From contig DASVCR010000114.1 in the NCBI GenBank assembly GCA_036381515.1, positions 30,950 to 94,949 of the forward strand: DNA of 64,000 bases, read 5' to 3'. A program made the translations under genes and the position numbers. The first letter of the stretch is position 1, and every line of letters begins with the position of its first letter. Origin of the DNA: ZC4RG20 sp036381515. Lineage in GTDB: Bacteria; Pseudomonadota; Gammaproteobacteria; Steroidobacterales; Rariloculaceae. This document shows positions 52,996 through 61,649 of this stretch, one piece after another. A model generated the notes under the pieces. That model was given only the letters and a program-made list of their open reading frames with translations. It did no database searches and was not told the DNA's origin.

Positions 52996-54390
52996 TCCGG
53001 AGTGTCCGTCGAGCGCGGTCTCGTCGAACGGCGGCTCGCCGGAGGAGTCGAGGAGCTGCACGTTCGTCGACAGCATGTACGGGCCGGTCTCCGCGTCGAA
53101 CAGCGCCTCGGCGAACACGGCCGTAAAACCCTCCGCCGGCGGCTCGATCGAAGCGACGAACCGGTCGCCGTCGCGCTCGGCCTCGCGCGGCGCAAAGCGC
53201 TCGTCGCGAAAGTCCGTGTCCTCGCTGACGGCGGACCAGAGCGTGACGGCGATCGGCTCAGGCTCCGCGCGCACGCAAAGCCGCGCGGCGCCGTGGCCGC
53301 GCGAGAGCTGCCATTCGAGCTCAGGCAGCGGCGTGCCCGACGCGCCGTGCCGATGCGCGGCCGCGATCGCCGGGATCAGCCGCGCGAAGTCGTTCGCGTC
53401 GTGCCCCTGGTTCGGCAGATAGAGCACGTGCTTCGGCGCGGGCAGGTCCTCCCAGTAGAGGTTCAGCGAGTCGAGCGGGAAGTACTCGTCGTTCGTGCCG
53501 AGCACGATCAGCTTCGGCTGCGTCAGCGCCTGCCGGTAGCTGTATGGGTCCACGATGCGGCGGAGCGGCGCGCCCCTGTCGCTCTCGAACACGTCGTCGA
53601 GCCCGCGGCGCGTATACGGCGCGATCTGCTCGGACGGCGCGCCCCACGCGGCACGCTGGTGCGGCATGTGCTCCGCGAGGTTCAGCGCGTCGATGACGAG
53701 CGGCACGAGCGTCGCGGCACGCTCGTCGACGGCGCCCGTGAGCCACGTCGTCCAGCCGCGCTTCGAGCCGCCCGCGACCGTGAAGCGCGCGAGGTCGACC
53801 TGCCACGCGTCGCGCGCGAACGCCTGCGTCGCGTCCATCGCCCTGACGGCCGCCTTCACCATCGGCAGCAGCAGCGGCCACTCGGCGTCGCCGGACTCGA
53901 GGTACTCGACGAACGTATGCGCGACCAGCTCGTCCTCGCGCAACCCGAACATCGGCTGGAACGGGACCTGGCCGACCACCGCGACGACGGTGCCGAGACG
54001 GCGGGCGAGCTCGATGAAGATCGCGGCATCGTCGGGCAGCTCCGTCTCGATCTGCGTGTCGTAGCTTTCGCGCCAGCGGCCGCCGCCGATGAACAGGAAG
54101 CCCTGCTGCTCGCCGGCCTCGAGCGTGTCCGGCTTCACGAGATGGAGACGGTGCTTCCACTCGATGCCGCGCCACGTCTGGGAGGTCAGCCTGAGCTCGA
54201 CGATCTCGGCGCCCGGAACCGTGTAGCGCGCGTGGACGCGCCACGAGTAGCTCGGATCGGGCTCGGCAACGTAGTCGGCGAGCGCGCGCTCGGGCGGGCT
54301 GTCGGAATCGGCGAGCGCCGCGGTCACCGCCGCGAGCGCGAGGCCCGCCGCGAGCAGCGCGCCCGCAAGGCCTCTCCGTGCATCAATCAT
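52978..54390 (-). CDS. PhoPQ-activated pathogenicity-related (PqaA-like) protein
   Basis: 470 aa from the ATG at 54390, chosen because GGAGG is 5 bases upstream; an ATG at 54402 also exists. Signal peptide ends VTAALA. PF10142 hallmarks: ALADYVAEPDPSYSWRVHARY, GFLFIGGGRWRESY, FTVAGGSKRGWTTWLTGAVD (nucleophile-elbow-like G-x-S-K-R-G), QPKLIVLGTNDEYFPLDSL and LYLPNQGHDAND, an alpha/beta-hydrolase-like Ser-Asp-His set. Exported hydrolase of unknown substrate. Overlaps the upstream zinc-finger gene by 8 bp. The C-terminal codons coincide with a minisatellite unit. Confidence 0.88.
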   Translation of the reverse strand: MIDARRGLAGALLAAGLALAAVTAALADSDSPPERALADYVAEPDPSYSWRVHARYTVPGAEIVELRLTSQTWRGIEWKHRLHLVKPDTLEAGEQQGFLFIGGGRWRESYDTQIETELPDDAAIFIELARRLGTVVAVVGQVPFQPMFGLREDELVAHTFVEYLESGDAEWPLLLPMVKAAVRAMDATQAFARDAWQVDLARFTVAGGSKRGWTTWLTGAVDERAATLVPLVIDALNLAEHMPHQRAAWGAPSEQIAPYTRRGLDDVFESDRGAPLRRIVDPYSYRQALTQPKLIVLGTNDEYFPLDSLNLYWEDLPAPKHVLYLPNQGHDANDFARLIPAIAAAHRHGASGTPLPELEWQLSRGHGAARLCVRAEPEPIAVTLWSAVSEDTDFRDERFAPREAERDGDRFVASIEPPAEGFTAVFAEALFDAETGPYMLSTNVQLLDSSGEPPFDETALDGHSGVCPAG

Positions 54391-54925
54391 CGGGACCTCC
54401 ATGTCGCTTTTCGCTGCACGCGATCCGCAGCGATTCGAGCTCCTGCTCGCTCAGGTCGGGGCAGAAATAGCGGACGCGCTCGATCACGTCCGCCGTGCCG
54501 AAGTACTCGGACGCGCAGCCGGCATGGATGAATCCCGAAGGCTCGAATCGGTACTCCTCGAAGTACACGAGCGAGAGCCGCCACGAGCCGCGCTCGATCG
54601 TCTGCCGGCAGGAGCGGCAGCGCGCGCGGCCCGTCGGCGCCCGCTCGGCGCCGTGGAGGCGCGGCAGCCGGCGATGCTCGATGCCGGCGCGCGCGGCCGC
54701 CGCGAGCGCCTCCGCATCGTCGATGTCGTGCCCGGGCAGCGTCTCGAGGAACGGCTCCGGGCGCTTGTATGCGGCGCACCGCAGATGGAACCACAACGTC
54801 GTCTCCCCGTCGCCGAACACGTTCGGCACGCGCTCGCCGAAGCGGATGTCACCCTTCTCGATCCGCCGATCGCATCCGCGGCACTTCGCGCGGGCGGTCT
54901 TCGCGCTCTCCATCAAGTGAGGCAT
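54383..54925 (-). CDS. Protein with two PARP-type zinc fingers
   Basis: 180 aa. Finger 1 begins AKTARAKCRGCDRRIEKGDI with Cys15, Cys18, then LWFHLRCA with His47, Cys50. Finger 2 is GRARCRSCRQTIERG with Cys103, Cys106, then GFIHAGC with His134, Cys137. Both follow the Cx2C-Hx2C plan and flanking residues of zf-PARP (PF00645), which in eukaryotic PARP1 and DNA ligase III binds DNA breaks. No ADP-ribosyltransferase domain follows. The ATG overlaps the stop of ligD by one base (TGATG), so it is translationally coupled to ligase D. A role as DNA-break sensor in NHEJ is inferred. Confidence 0.82.
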   Translation of the reverse strand: MPHLMESAKTARAKCRGCDRRIEKGDIRFGERVPNVFGDGETTLWFHLRCAAYKRPEPFLETLPGHDIDDAEALAAAARAGIEHRRLPRLHGAERAPTGRARCRSCRQTIERGSWRLSLVYFEEYRFEPSGFIHAGCASEYFGTADVIERVRYFCPDLSEQELESLRIACSEKRHGGPDD

Positions 54926-57444
54926 CAGCGTGCGCTCAAGAGTCGTGCGAGGCGATCGAGCGCGGCGGGCAGATCCGCGGCTTCGCGCAGCACGCCGGCG
55001 AGCGGATCTTCCTTCTGCTTCGCGATCAGCCTCGGGGCCGTCTTGATCGTGTAGCGCCGCATGTCGAGCCGCGACGTCACCTGCTCCCAGCGTAGCGGCA
55101 TCGAGACCGTCGCGCCACGGACCGGGCGCGCGCTGTAAGGCGCGACGAGCAGCCGCCCGTGCCCGTTCTGCAGGTAGTCGATGTAGACCTTGCCGTCTCG
55201 CGCCTGCACCTGCCGTCGGATCGTCGCGATATCGGGGAGCCTACGCACGACCCAGCGGGCAAGGAGCTCCGCCATCGAGCGGCTCTGCTCGTGCGTATAC
55301 CGGGCACCGAGCGGGATCAGCACGTGCAGCCCGGTCGATCCGCTCGTCTTCGGGTAGCTCGGCAGGCCGATCTCGTCGCAGAGCGCGCGGATCTCGCGCG
55401 CGACGCGCACGACGTGCTCGAACGGCGCGCCCTTCGGGTCGAGGTCGAGGATGCACCAGTCGGGCCGCTCGAGGCTGCCGATCCGGCTCGACCAGACGTG
55501 CAGCGGGATCGACGCCATGTTGGCGACGTACGCGAGCCCCGCGTCGTCCTCGACGATGAAGTAGCGGATATCGCGCTCGGAGCCTTCGCTCCACAACGTC
55601 TCGAGGCGCAGCCAGTCCGGCACGAACCCCGGCGCGTCTTTCTGGAAGAAGGACTTGCCGTCGATGCCGTCCGGATAGCGGGTCAGCACGAGCGGCCGAT
55701 TCGCGAGATACGGCAGCAGGAACGGTGCCATCGCGACGTAGTAGTCGACGAGATCTCCCTTCGTGTAGCCGTCCTCGGCCCAGAAGAGCTTGTCGCGGTT
55801 CGTGACCTTGACCGTCCGCCGCGGCCGCTCGTCCGTCGGCGCCTCCGGTGCGTCGAGCGCGGCGGCGGGCGGCTCGTCGTCGGCCGGGGCGTGGCAGTCT
55901 TCCGGAGCCTTGTCGTCGCGCAGCGTGAGGAACACCGGCTGGCGCAGCCGGCCGCCCGCGCCGCGGGACTTGAAGCGCACCTCGACGACGGCGCAGGGCT
56001 CGAGCCAGCGTGCGTCGCGCGACTCGTCGTCGGCTCCGGCCGGCGGCGGCGCGGGCGCCGCCGCCGCGAGCTTCGGACCGAGGGCCGCGAAGTCCCGCGC
56101 CGAGAAGCCGCTGCCGACGCGGCCCGCGTAGCGCCAGCCGTCCGCGGCACGCTGCGCGAGCAGCAGCGCGCCGAACGGCTGTCCGCCGGACCTCGGCGGC
56201 AGGAAGCCGACGACCGCGAAGTCGTCGCGGGTCCGGGTGCTGACCTTGATCCAGTCGGCGGAGCGCCGGCCGACGTACGGCGAGTCCGCGCGCTTGCCGA
56301 CGATGCCCTCGACGCCGAGCCTGCCGACCTCGGCGAACATGCGCTCGCCGTCGGTTGGGATGTGCTCGGAGAAGCGGATCGCTCCGACGCTCGGCAGCAC
56401 GCGCGCGAGCAGGCGCTTGCGCTCGACGAGCGGCAGCGGCCGGAGGTCGTGACCGGCCGCGAGCGGCAGATCAAACGCGTAGAGCGTCGCCGGCAGGCGG
56501 ACGGCGGCGCGGGCGATGTCGGCCCGGCGCGTGAGCAGGCCGCGCTGCTGCAGCACGGCGAAGCTCGGCAGCCCGTCCGGCCCGTGCACGACGACCTCGC
56601 CGTCGATCAGGAGCGGATCGCAGGGCAGAGCGGCGACGGCCTCGGCGACGTCCGGGAAAACGTCGGTCAGGTCGCGCCCGCTCCGCGACAGGAGGCGCAC
56701 GCGCCCCGCTTCCTTGCCGGCGAGGAGACGGTACCCGTCGTACTTGATCTCGAAGACCCAGCGGGGATCGCTGAACGGCTTCCCGGGCGTCGCGAGCATC
56801 GGCCGCACGTCCGTGATGCGGACCTTGGCCGGCCTCGCGCCGGCCTCGCGGCAGGCGTCGGCGAGCGTCTGCGTATCGTCGACACCGCTCGCGACGTGCT
56901 CGACGGTACGGCCGGACAACACGGAGTCCTCCGGCAGGCGTGCTGCGTCGCCGTGCCGCACGTGCCCGTCGCGCTCCTTGATCAGCAGCCAGTCGTTCGC
57001 GCCGCGCTTCGTCTTCACGAGCGTCCAGCGGCCGCGGAGCTTGTAGCCGTACAGGTCGAACAGGAGCTTCCCGGACTCGAGGCCCGCGTCGAAGTCGTTC
57101 GCCGGCTCGAAGCGGCCGCGGTCCCAGACGATCACGGCGCCGGCGCCGTAGTTGCCCTCCGGGATCACGCCCTCGAAGTCGACGTAGTCGACGGGGTGGT
57201 CCTCGACGCGGACGGCGAGGCGCTTGTCCGCCGGGTCGAGCGACGGGCCCTTCGGTACCGCCCAGGACAGCAGCACGCCGCCGTGCTCGAGGCGGAAGTC
57301 GTAGTGGCGTGCGCGGGCCGCGTGAAGCTGCACGACGAAGCGCGACGCGGGCGGCTTCGTGGCCCCGAACGGTTCCGGAGTTGAGCCGGGCTTTCGCTTC
57401 TCCCGGTAAGTCGCTAATCCACTGTCGGTTTTTGTTGCGACCAT
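54925..57444 (-). CDS. ligD: Multifunctional DNA ligase D (LigD)
   Basis: 839 aa from the ATG at 57444 (another at 57456). Domain order: 3'-phosphoesterase (residues ~15-165; FVVQLHAARARHYDFRLEHG, EGVIPEGNYGAGAVIVWD), ATP-dependent ligase (~210-510; FEIKYDGYRLLAGKEAG with the adenylated Lys, LIDGEVVV, EGIVGKRADSPY), then primase-polymerase (~545-835; RDKLFWAEDGYTKGDLVDYY, WCILDLDPKG with the metal-binding Asp pair, KTSGSTGLHVLIPL). This is the PE-Lig-Pol order common in proteobacteria. It repairs double-strand breaks with Ku by non-homologous end joining. Downstream it is coupled to the PARP-finger gene; upstream it is almost back-to-back with ku. Confidence 0.95.
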   Translation of the reverse strand: MVATKTDSGLATYREKRKPGSTPEPFGATKPPASRFVVQLHAARARHYDFRLEHGGVLLSWAVPKGPSLDPADKRLAVRVEDHPVDYVDFEGVIPEGNYGAGAVIVWDRGRFEPANDFDAGLESGKLLFDLYGYKLRGRWTLVKTKRGANDWLLIKERDGHVRHGDAARLPEDSVLSGRTVEHVASGVDDTQTLADACREAGARPAKVRITDVRPMLATPGKPFSDPRWVFEIKYDGYRLLAGKEAGRVRLLSRSGRDLTDVFPDVAEAVAALPCDPLLIDGEVVVHGPDGLPSFAVLQQRGLLTRRADIARAAVRLPATLYAFDLPLAAGHDLRPLPLVERKRLLARVLPSVGAIRFSEHIPTDGERMFAEVGRLGVEGIVGKRADSPYVGRRSADWIKVSTRTRDDFAVVGFLPPRSGGQPFGALLLAQRAADGWRYAGRVGSGFSARDFAALGPKLAAAAPAPPPAGADDESRDARWLEPCAVVEVRFKSRGAGGRLRQPVFLTLRDDKAPEDCHAPADDEPPAAALDAPEAPTDERPRRTVKVTNRDKLFWAEDGYTKGDLVDYYVAMAPFLLPYLANRPLVLTRYPDGIDGKSFFQKDAPGFVPDWLRLETLWSEGSERDIRYFIVEDDAGLAYVANMASIPLHVWSSRIGSLERPDWCILDLDPKGAPFEHVVRVAREIRALCDEIGLPSYPKTSGSTGLHVLIPLGARYTHEQSRSMAELLARWVVRRLPDIATIRRQVQARDGKVYIDYLQNGHGRLLVAPYSARPVRGATVSMPLRWEQVTSRLDMRRYTIKTAPRLIAKQKEDPLAGVLREAADLPAALDRLARLLSAR

Positions 57445-57463
57445 CTGTCGGAGCATATATGAT
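57435..57463 (+). promoter_or_regulatory. Predicted leaderless promoter of ku
   Basis: TTGCGA (57435-57440, 4 of 6 matching the -35 consensus), a 17-base spacer, then TATGAT (57458-57463, 5 of 6 matching the -10). A start 6-7 bases on falls on the A of the ku ATG at 57470. No Shine-Dalgarno sequence precedes that ATG, which agrees with a leaderless mRNA. The promoter overlaps the first codons of ligD on the other strand. Confidence 0.5.
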
Positions 57464-57469
57464 CCGCGA

Positions 57470-58321
57470 ATGCCTGCGCGAGCCCTCGGATCCGCGACGA
57501 TTGCATTCGGACTGGTTTCGATCCCGGTGAAGCTCTATTCCGCGGCCGAGACGTCGGTCGCGATCCGCTTCAACCAGATCGACCGGCGCGACGGCTCGCG
57601 CGTGAAGCAGCAGCTCGTCTCGGCGCGGACCGGCGAGATCGTCCCGAAAGAGGAGATCGTCAAAGGCTACGAGTTCGCGAAGGACCAGTACGTGCTCTTC
57701 ACGCAGGAGGAGCTCAAGGCGCTCGAGGCGGCGAGCACGCATTCGATCGACATCGACGAGTTCCTGCCGGACGACAGCGTCGACCGCATCTACTTCGACA
57801 AGGCCTACTACTTGGGTCCCGACAAGGGCGGCGCGCGGGCGTATCGGCTGCTTTCGCAGGCGCTCGCGGACACGAATCGCATCGCGATCGGCCGTTATGC
57901 GGCACGCGGCCGCATGCACGTCGTCGCGATCAGGCCGATCGGCGAAGGGCTCCTGCTCGAGCAGCTTCATTTCGCCGACGAGATCCGCTCGTTCGCCGAG
58001 GTGCCGCTCGAGACGGTCGAGCTGCGCGACGCGGAGCTCGAGCTCGCGAAGGCGCTGATCGCGCAGGGCGCGGGCGAGAAGTTCGAGCCGACCCGATATC
58101 GCGACGAGGTGCGCGACCGGATGCTCGAGCTGATCAACCGCAAGGTCGAGGGCGAGGACATCTCGACCGCCGCCGCGGCGCCCGAGGCCGAGCACAAGAT
58201 CATCGATCTGATGGAGGCGCTGAAGGCGAGCCTGCGCGCGCCGGCCGACCGCGAGTCGAAAACGTCGTCGGCGAAGAAGACCCCGAAGAAGAAGCGCGGC
58301 CGTCAGGCGGCGAGCGCGTAA
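57470..58321 (+). CDS. ku: Ku DNA end-binding protein
   Basis: 283 aa bacterial Ku homodimer subunit. ALGSATIAFGLVSIPVKLYS is the N-terminal signature, QLVSARTGEIVPKEEIVKGY and IDIDEFLPDDSVDRIYFDKA follow, and the C-terminus ends in a Lys-rich tail (KKTPKKKRGR) that typically helps DNA binding and LigD recruitment. It threads onto broken DNA ends and recruits LigD. Its ATG is only 25 bp from the ligD start on the other strand. Convergent with the DUF72 gene, 27 bp between stops. Confidence 0.96.
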   Translation: MPARALGSATIAFGLVSIPVKLYSAAETSVAIRFNQIDRRDGSRVKQQLVSARTGEIVPKEEIVKGYEFAKDQYVLFTQEELKALEAASTHSIDIDEFLPDDSVDRIYFDKAYYLGPDKGGARAYRLLSQALADTNRIAIGRYAARGRMHVVAIRPIGEGLLLEQLHFADEIRSFAEVPLETVELRDAELELAKALIAQGAGEKFEPTRYRDEVRDRMLELINRKVEGEDISTAAAAPEAEHKIIDLMEALKASLRAPADRESKTSSAKKTPKKKRGRQAASA

Positions 58322-58348
58322 CGGACGAGCGCGCAACGGAGCAGGGCG

Positions 58349-59062
58349 TCAGCGCTCCCTGTCGCTGGCCTGCATCCGCTGCATCTGCTCGGCGAGCTTC
58401 GGGCCCGCCGCCTCGTCCTCGTGCTTGAAGAACACGAACGCGCGCTCGAAGCCCGAGCACGCGTCGAGCCAGCGCTCGAGCGACGGGGGCGCGTAGCCGG
58501 GCGCGCGGAGCCGCAGGTACGTGAAGCTCGCCGTGCGCGGCAGCGAGCCGGGCTCGGCGTCCTCGTCGTCGACCGTGACCCACGCGGCGCCTCGCGACGC
58601 GAGCACGTCGTGGACGGCCGGGTCGCGCCACGAGTCGTGCCGGAACTCGAACGCGGCGGGCACGCGCTCCGGCACGAGCTCGAGGAAGCGCGCGAGCCGC
58701 TCGACGTCGATCCGGAAGTGCGGCGGAAGCTGCACGAGCACGCAGCCGAGGCGCTCGCCCAGCGCGTCGACCGCATCGAAGAACCGCTCGGCCTCGTCGG
58801 CACAGTCCTCGAGCCGCTTGACGTGCGTGATGCGGCGGCTCGTCTTGACGGCGAAGCGGAAGTCTTCCGGGACCTGGTCCCGCCAGCGCTCGAGCAGCGC
58901 GCGGCTCGGCAGGCGATAGAACGTGTTGTTGATCTCGACGGCCGAGAGGCGCGACGCGTAGTACGACAGCATCTCGTCGGCCTTGAGCCCGGCCGGATAG
59001 AACGGCCCCTTCCACTCCTTGAACGAGAAGCCGCTCGTGCCGCAATAGAGCCGCATCGGCAT
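58349..59062 (-). CDS. DUF72 (YecE-like) protein
   Basis: 237 aa from the ATG at 59062; the ATG at 59056 is an alternative, neither with a strong RBS. Family motifs: RLYCGTSGFSFKEWKGPFYP, SAVEINNTFYRLPSRALLER, FRFAVKTSRRITHVKRLEDC, CVLVQLPPHFRID and AFEFRHDSWRDPAVHDVL. TIM-barrel-like, cytoplasmic, with no confirmed activity. Its gene lies beside the NHEJ genes but on the opposite strand to ku, so a functional link is unproven. Confidence 0.9.
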   Translation of the reverse strand: MPMRLYCGTSGFSFKEWKGPFYPAGLKADEMLSYYASRLSAVEINNTFYRLPSRALLERWRDQVPEDFRFAVKTSRRITHVKRLEDCADEAERFFDAVDALGERLGCVLVQLPPHFRIDVERLARFLELVPERVPAAFEFRHDSWRDPAVHDVLASRGAAWVTVDDEDAEPGSLPRTASFTYLRLRAPGYAPPSLERWLDACSGFERAFVFFKHEDEAAGPKLAEQMQRMQASDRER

Positions 59063-59108
59063 CACCGCGCCGCGGGGGCGCCGCTGCCGACACACCGCGG
59101 CGCTGACG

Positions 59109-60371
59109 TCATTTCGCCGGCTCGATGCGCAGCACCGCGCCTTCGTCCTCGTCGGTCACGACGTAGAGCAGGCCGTCCGGTCCCTGCGCGACGTCGCGGA
59201 TGCGCTGGCGCAGCTCGACGAGCAGGCTCTCGCGGCGCAGCTCCTCCATGTTCCGATTCAGCAGGACGCGGTCGAGCCGGCCGGTGCCCGGAATCTCGCC
59301 GTAGCGCAAGCCGCCGACGAACAGGTCGCCCTTCCACTTCGGCAGCGCGTCGCCGGTGTAGAACGTGATGCCGGAGATCGCGATCGCCGGCGTCCAGTAG
59401 ACGACCGGCGGCTCGTAGCCCGCGTGCGTCGGACCGGCGTCGCGCGCCTGCCACGGGCCCGGATAGGTGCGGCCGAGGCTGACGAGCGGCCAGCCGTAGT
59501 TGCGGCCGGCGCGGATCACGTTGACCTCGTCGCCGCCGTTCGGGCCGTTCTCGGTCTGCCAGATCTCGCCGCTCGCAGGATGCACGGTCAGGCCGAGCGA
59601 GTTCCGATGACCGAGCGTGTAGATCTCGGGCAGGTAGCCCTCCCGGCCGACGAACGGATTGTCGTCCGGGACGCTCCCGTCGTCGCGAAGGCGCAGCACC
59701 TTGCCGCCGTCATTCATCGGATCCTGCGCGTCGCCGCCGCTCGTCGCGATGTACAGCATGCCGTCGTGCCCGAACACGAACGGCGTCGGTCCCTGGGCGC
59801 CCGACGACGCGACGAAAACGTCCTCGAAGTCGTTCAGCGCATGCCCGTCCCAGACGCCGCGGCCGACCGCGACCGTCGTGCGCTCGTCCGGCAGCGGCTT
59901 CGTGTAGCTCAGGTAGATCCAGCGGTTCGTCTCGAAGTCCGGGTGCAGCGCGATGTTCATGTAGCCGTGGATCGCGCCGGGGAGGCCCGATACGCCCGCG
60001 TGGAACGACGGCGGGCCTCCGGGCACCGGCTCCTCCTGCAGCTTGCCGTCGCGGATCACGCGCAGCCGCCCGACGCGCTCGGTCACGAGCATCGTGCCGT
60101 CCGGCAGGAACTCGATCGCGTACGGGAACTCGAGCGCCTTCGTGACGACGACGACGCGGATGTCCATGTCTTCGCCGGTCGGGAACACGAGCGGCCCGTC
60201 CGGCAGCGGCATGTTCGCGAGGCCTTCCGGCGCCACCGGGATATTGCCGCGGAACGGCACGTCCTGCTGCGCGAGCGCCGCGCCCGCAAGCGCGGCGGCG
60301 GCGATCGGCGCGAGCGCAAGCCGGCGGAGCCGCGCGGTCGTTGCGCGGTGCAGAATCTGTTTTGAGTTCAT
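59109..60371 (-). CDS. PQQ-dependent sugar dehydrogenase family (Yli/GSDH) protein
   Basis: 420 aa from the ATG with GAGGAGGA upstream; 26 open codons before it lack an RBS. Signal peptide ends AGAALAQ. The six-bladed GSDH fold shows ALEFPYAIEFLPDGTMLVTE, GRLRVIRDGKLQEEPVPG, YMNIALHPDFETNRWIYLSY, YTLGHRNSLGLTVHPASG, ENGPNGGDEVNVIRAGRNYG and a final RDVAQGPDGLLYVVTDEDEG. It is a periplasmic aldose or related dehydrogenase using PQQ; the physiological sugar is unknown. It is the fourth PQQ-type protein in the window. Divergent from the glycosyltransferase operon. Confidence 0.9.
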   Translation of the reverse strand: MNSKQILHRATTARLRRLALAPIAAAALAGAALAQQDVPFRGNIPVAPEGLANMPLPDGPLVFPTGEDMDIRVVVVTKALEFPYAIEFLPDGTMLVTERVGRLRVIRDGKLQEEPVPGGPPSFHAGVSGLPGAIHGYMNIALHPDFETNRWIYLSYTKPLPDERTTVAVGRGVWDGHALNDFEDVFVASSGAQGPTPFVFGHDGMLYIATSGGDAQDPMNDGGKVLRLRDDGSVPDDNPFVGREGYLPEIYTLGHRNSLGLTVHPASGEIWQTENGPNGGDEVNVIRAGRNYGWPLVSLGRTYPGPWQARDAGPTHAGYEPPVVYWTPAIAISGITFYTGDALPKWKGDLFVGGLRYGEIPGTGRLDRVLLNRNMEELRRESLLVELRQRIRDVAQGPDGLLYVVTDEDEGAVLRIEPAK

Positions 60372-60487
60372 GGGGTCGATCCTCCTCGGTGGCCCGAGTA
60401 TAGAGCCCCGGCCCGCGGCGTAGAACCTCTCGACCGGCGTGGCATACAAATTGCTGTCGCTTCTTCGGGGGGTATCAAGGAGGAGTC

Positions 60488-60592
60488 ATGTCCTACGAAA
60501 ACCGAGCGGTCGCGCGAGGCCGCAGGCCCTCGATGCCGCAACGATCAGAGGTCGAGCGCCGTGCGTATCGCACAAGTCGCCCCGCTCTATGA
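60488..60592 (+). CDS. Possible 34-aa leader peptide ahead of glycosyltransferase
   Basis: An ATG at 60488 preceded by AAGGAGGAGTC, the strongest Shine-Dalgarno sequence I see in the window. The 34 codons encode a very basic peptide starting MSYENRAVARGRRPS and ending in RTSRPAL, and the frame overlaps the first 32 bases of the glycosyltransferase gene in another frame. The glycosyltransferase GTG itself has no good RBS, so ribosomes may load here and reinitiate. Whether the peptide has a function is unknown. Confidence 0.4.
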   Translation: MSYENRAVARGRRPSMPQRSEVERRAYRTSRPAL

Positions 60593-61649
60593 GTGCGTAC
60601 CCCCCAGACTGTACGGAGGCACCGAACGCGTCGTCGCCTATTTGACCGACGAGCTGGTTCGGCAAGGGCACGAGGTGACGCTCTTTGCGAGCGGCGACTC
60701 GAGGACGCTCGCCGAGCACGTGCCGATCGGACGCTCCGCGACGCGCCTCGACCCCGATTGCCGCGATCCGCTCGCCCGGCACATCGTGCTGCTCGAGCGC
60801 GTGTTCTCGAGGGTCGCCGAATTCGACATCGTGCATTTCCACATCGACTACCTGCACTTCCCGCTGACGCGCCGCTATCGCGAGCCGAATCTGACGACGC
60901 TGCACGGGCGCCTGGACATTCCGGATCTCGCGTATCTGTACGACGAGTACGTCGAGATGCCGGTCGTCTCGATCTCCGATGCGCAGCGCGCACCGCTGCC
61001 GCATCTGAACTGGCTCGGCACCGTGCACCATGGGCTCCCGAGCAACCTGTACTCGTACCGCGAGCGGCCGGAAGGCTATCTCGCGTTCTGCGGACGCATC
61101 TCGCCGGAGAAGCGGCCGGACCGCGCGATCCGCATCGCGGAGCGGGCAGGCGTGAAGCTCCTGATGGCCGCGAAGGTGGATGCGGCCGACCGGGAGTATT
61201 TCGACGACGTGATCCGCCCGATGCTCGACAGCCCGTGGGTCGAGTACGTCGGCGAGATCGGCGAGGCGGAGAAGGGCGATTTCCTCGGCAATGCCCGTGC
61301 GCTCTTGTTCCCGATCGACTGGCCGGAGCCGTTCGGTCTCGTGATGATCGAGGCGCTCGCGTGCGGCACGCCGACGATCGCGTATGCGCGGGGCTCGGTC
61401 CCCGAGGTGCTCGAGCACGGAGTCACCGGATTCATCGTGCACGATCAGGACGAGGCGGTTCGCGCGGTGGATCGCGCGCCATCGCTCGATCGGCGCCGTT
61501 GCCGGGACGTCTTCGAGCGCCGATTCTCGGCCGAGCGCATGACGGCCGACTACCTTGCCCTCTACAATCACGTGATCGAAGCGGCTACGGGCCGCGCGAC
61601 GAGAGAAGCGGCTACCGTCGGCAGAGCGAGAGATGAGCGCGTCGCGTGA
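60561..61649 (+). CDS. Glycosyltransferase family 4 protein
   Basis: 362 aa from GTG 60561. N-terminal Rossmann half: MRIAQVAPLYECVPPRLYGG, TERVVAYLTDELVRQGHEVT and FDIVHFHIDYLHF. C-terminal half: LAFCGRISPEKRPDRAIRIA, then FPIDWPEPFGLVMIEALACG with the E-x7-E nucleotide-sugar motif of GT4 enzymes. Cytoplasmic, using a nucleotide-sugar donor. It overlaps the amylo-alpha-1,6-glucosidase gene by 17 bp, so an alpha-glucan or compatible-solute role is plausible. Its weak initiation context may depend on the upstream small ORF. Confidence 0.88.
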   Translation: MRIAQVAPLYECVPPRLYGGTERVVAYLTDELVRQGHEVTLFASGDSRTLAEHVPIGRSATRLDPDCRDPLARHIVLLERVFSRVAEFDIVHFHIDYLHFPLTRRYREPNLTTLHGRLDIPDLAYLYDEYVEMPVVSISDAQRAPLPHLNWLGTVHHGLPSNLYSYRERPEGYLAFCGRISPEKRPDRAIRIAERAGVKLLMAAKVDAADREYFDDVIRPMLDSPWVEYVGEIGEAEKGDFLGNARALLFPIDWPEPFGLVMIEALACGTPTIAYARGSVPEVLEHGVTGFIVHDQDEAVRAVDRAPSLDRRRCRDVFERRFSAERMTADYLALYNHVIEAATGRATREAATVGRARDERVA

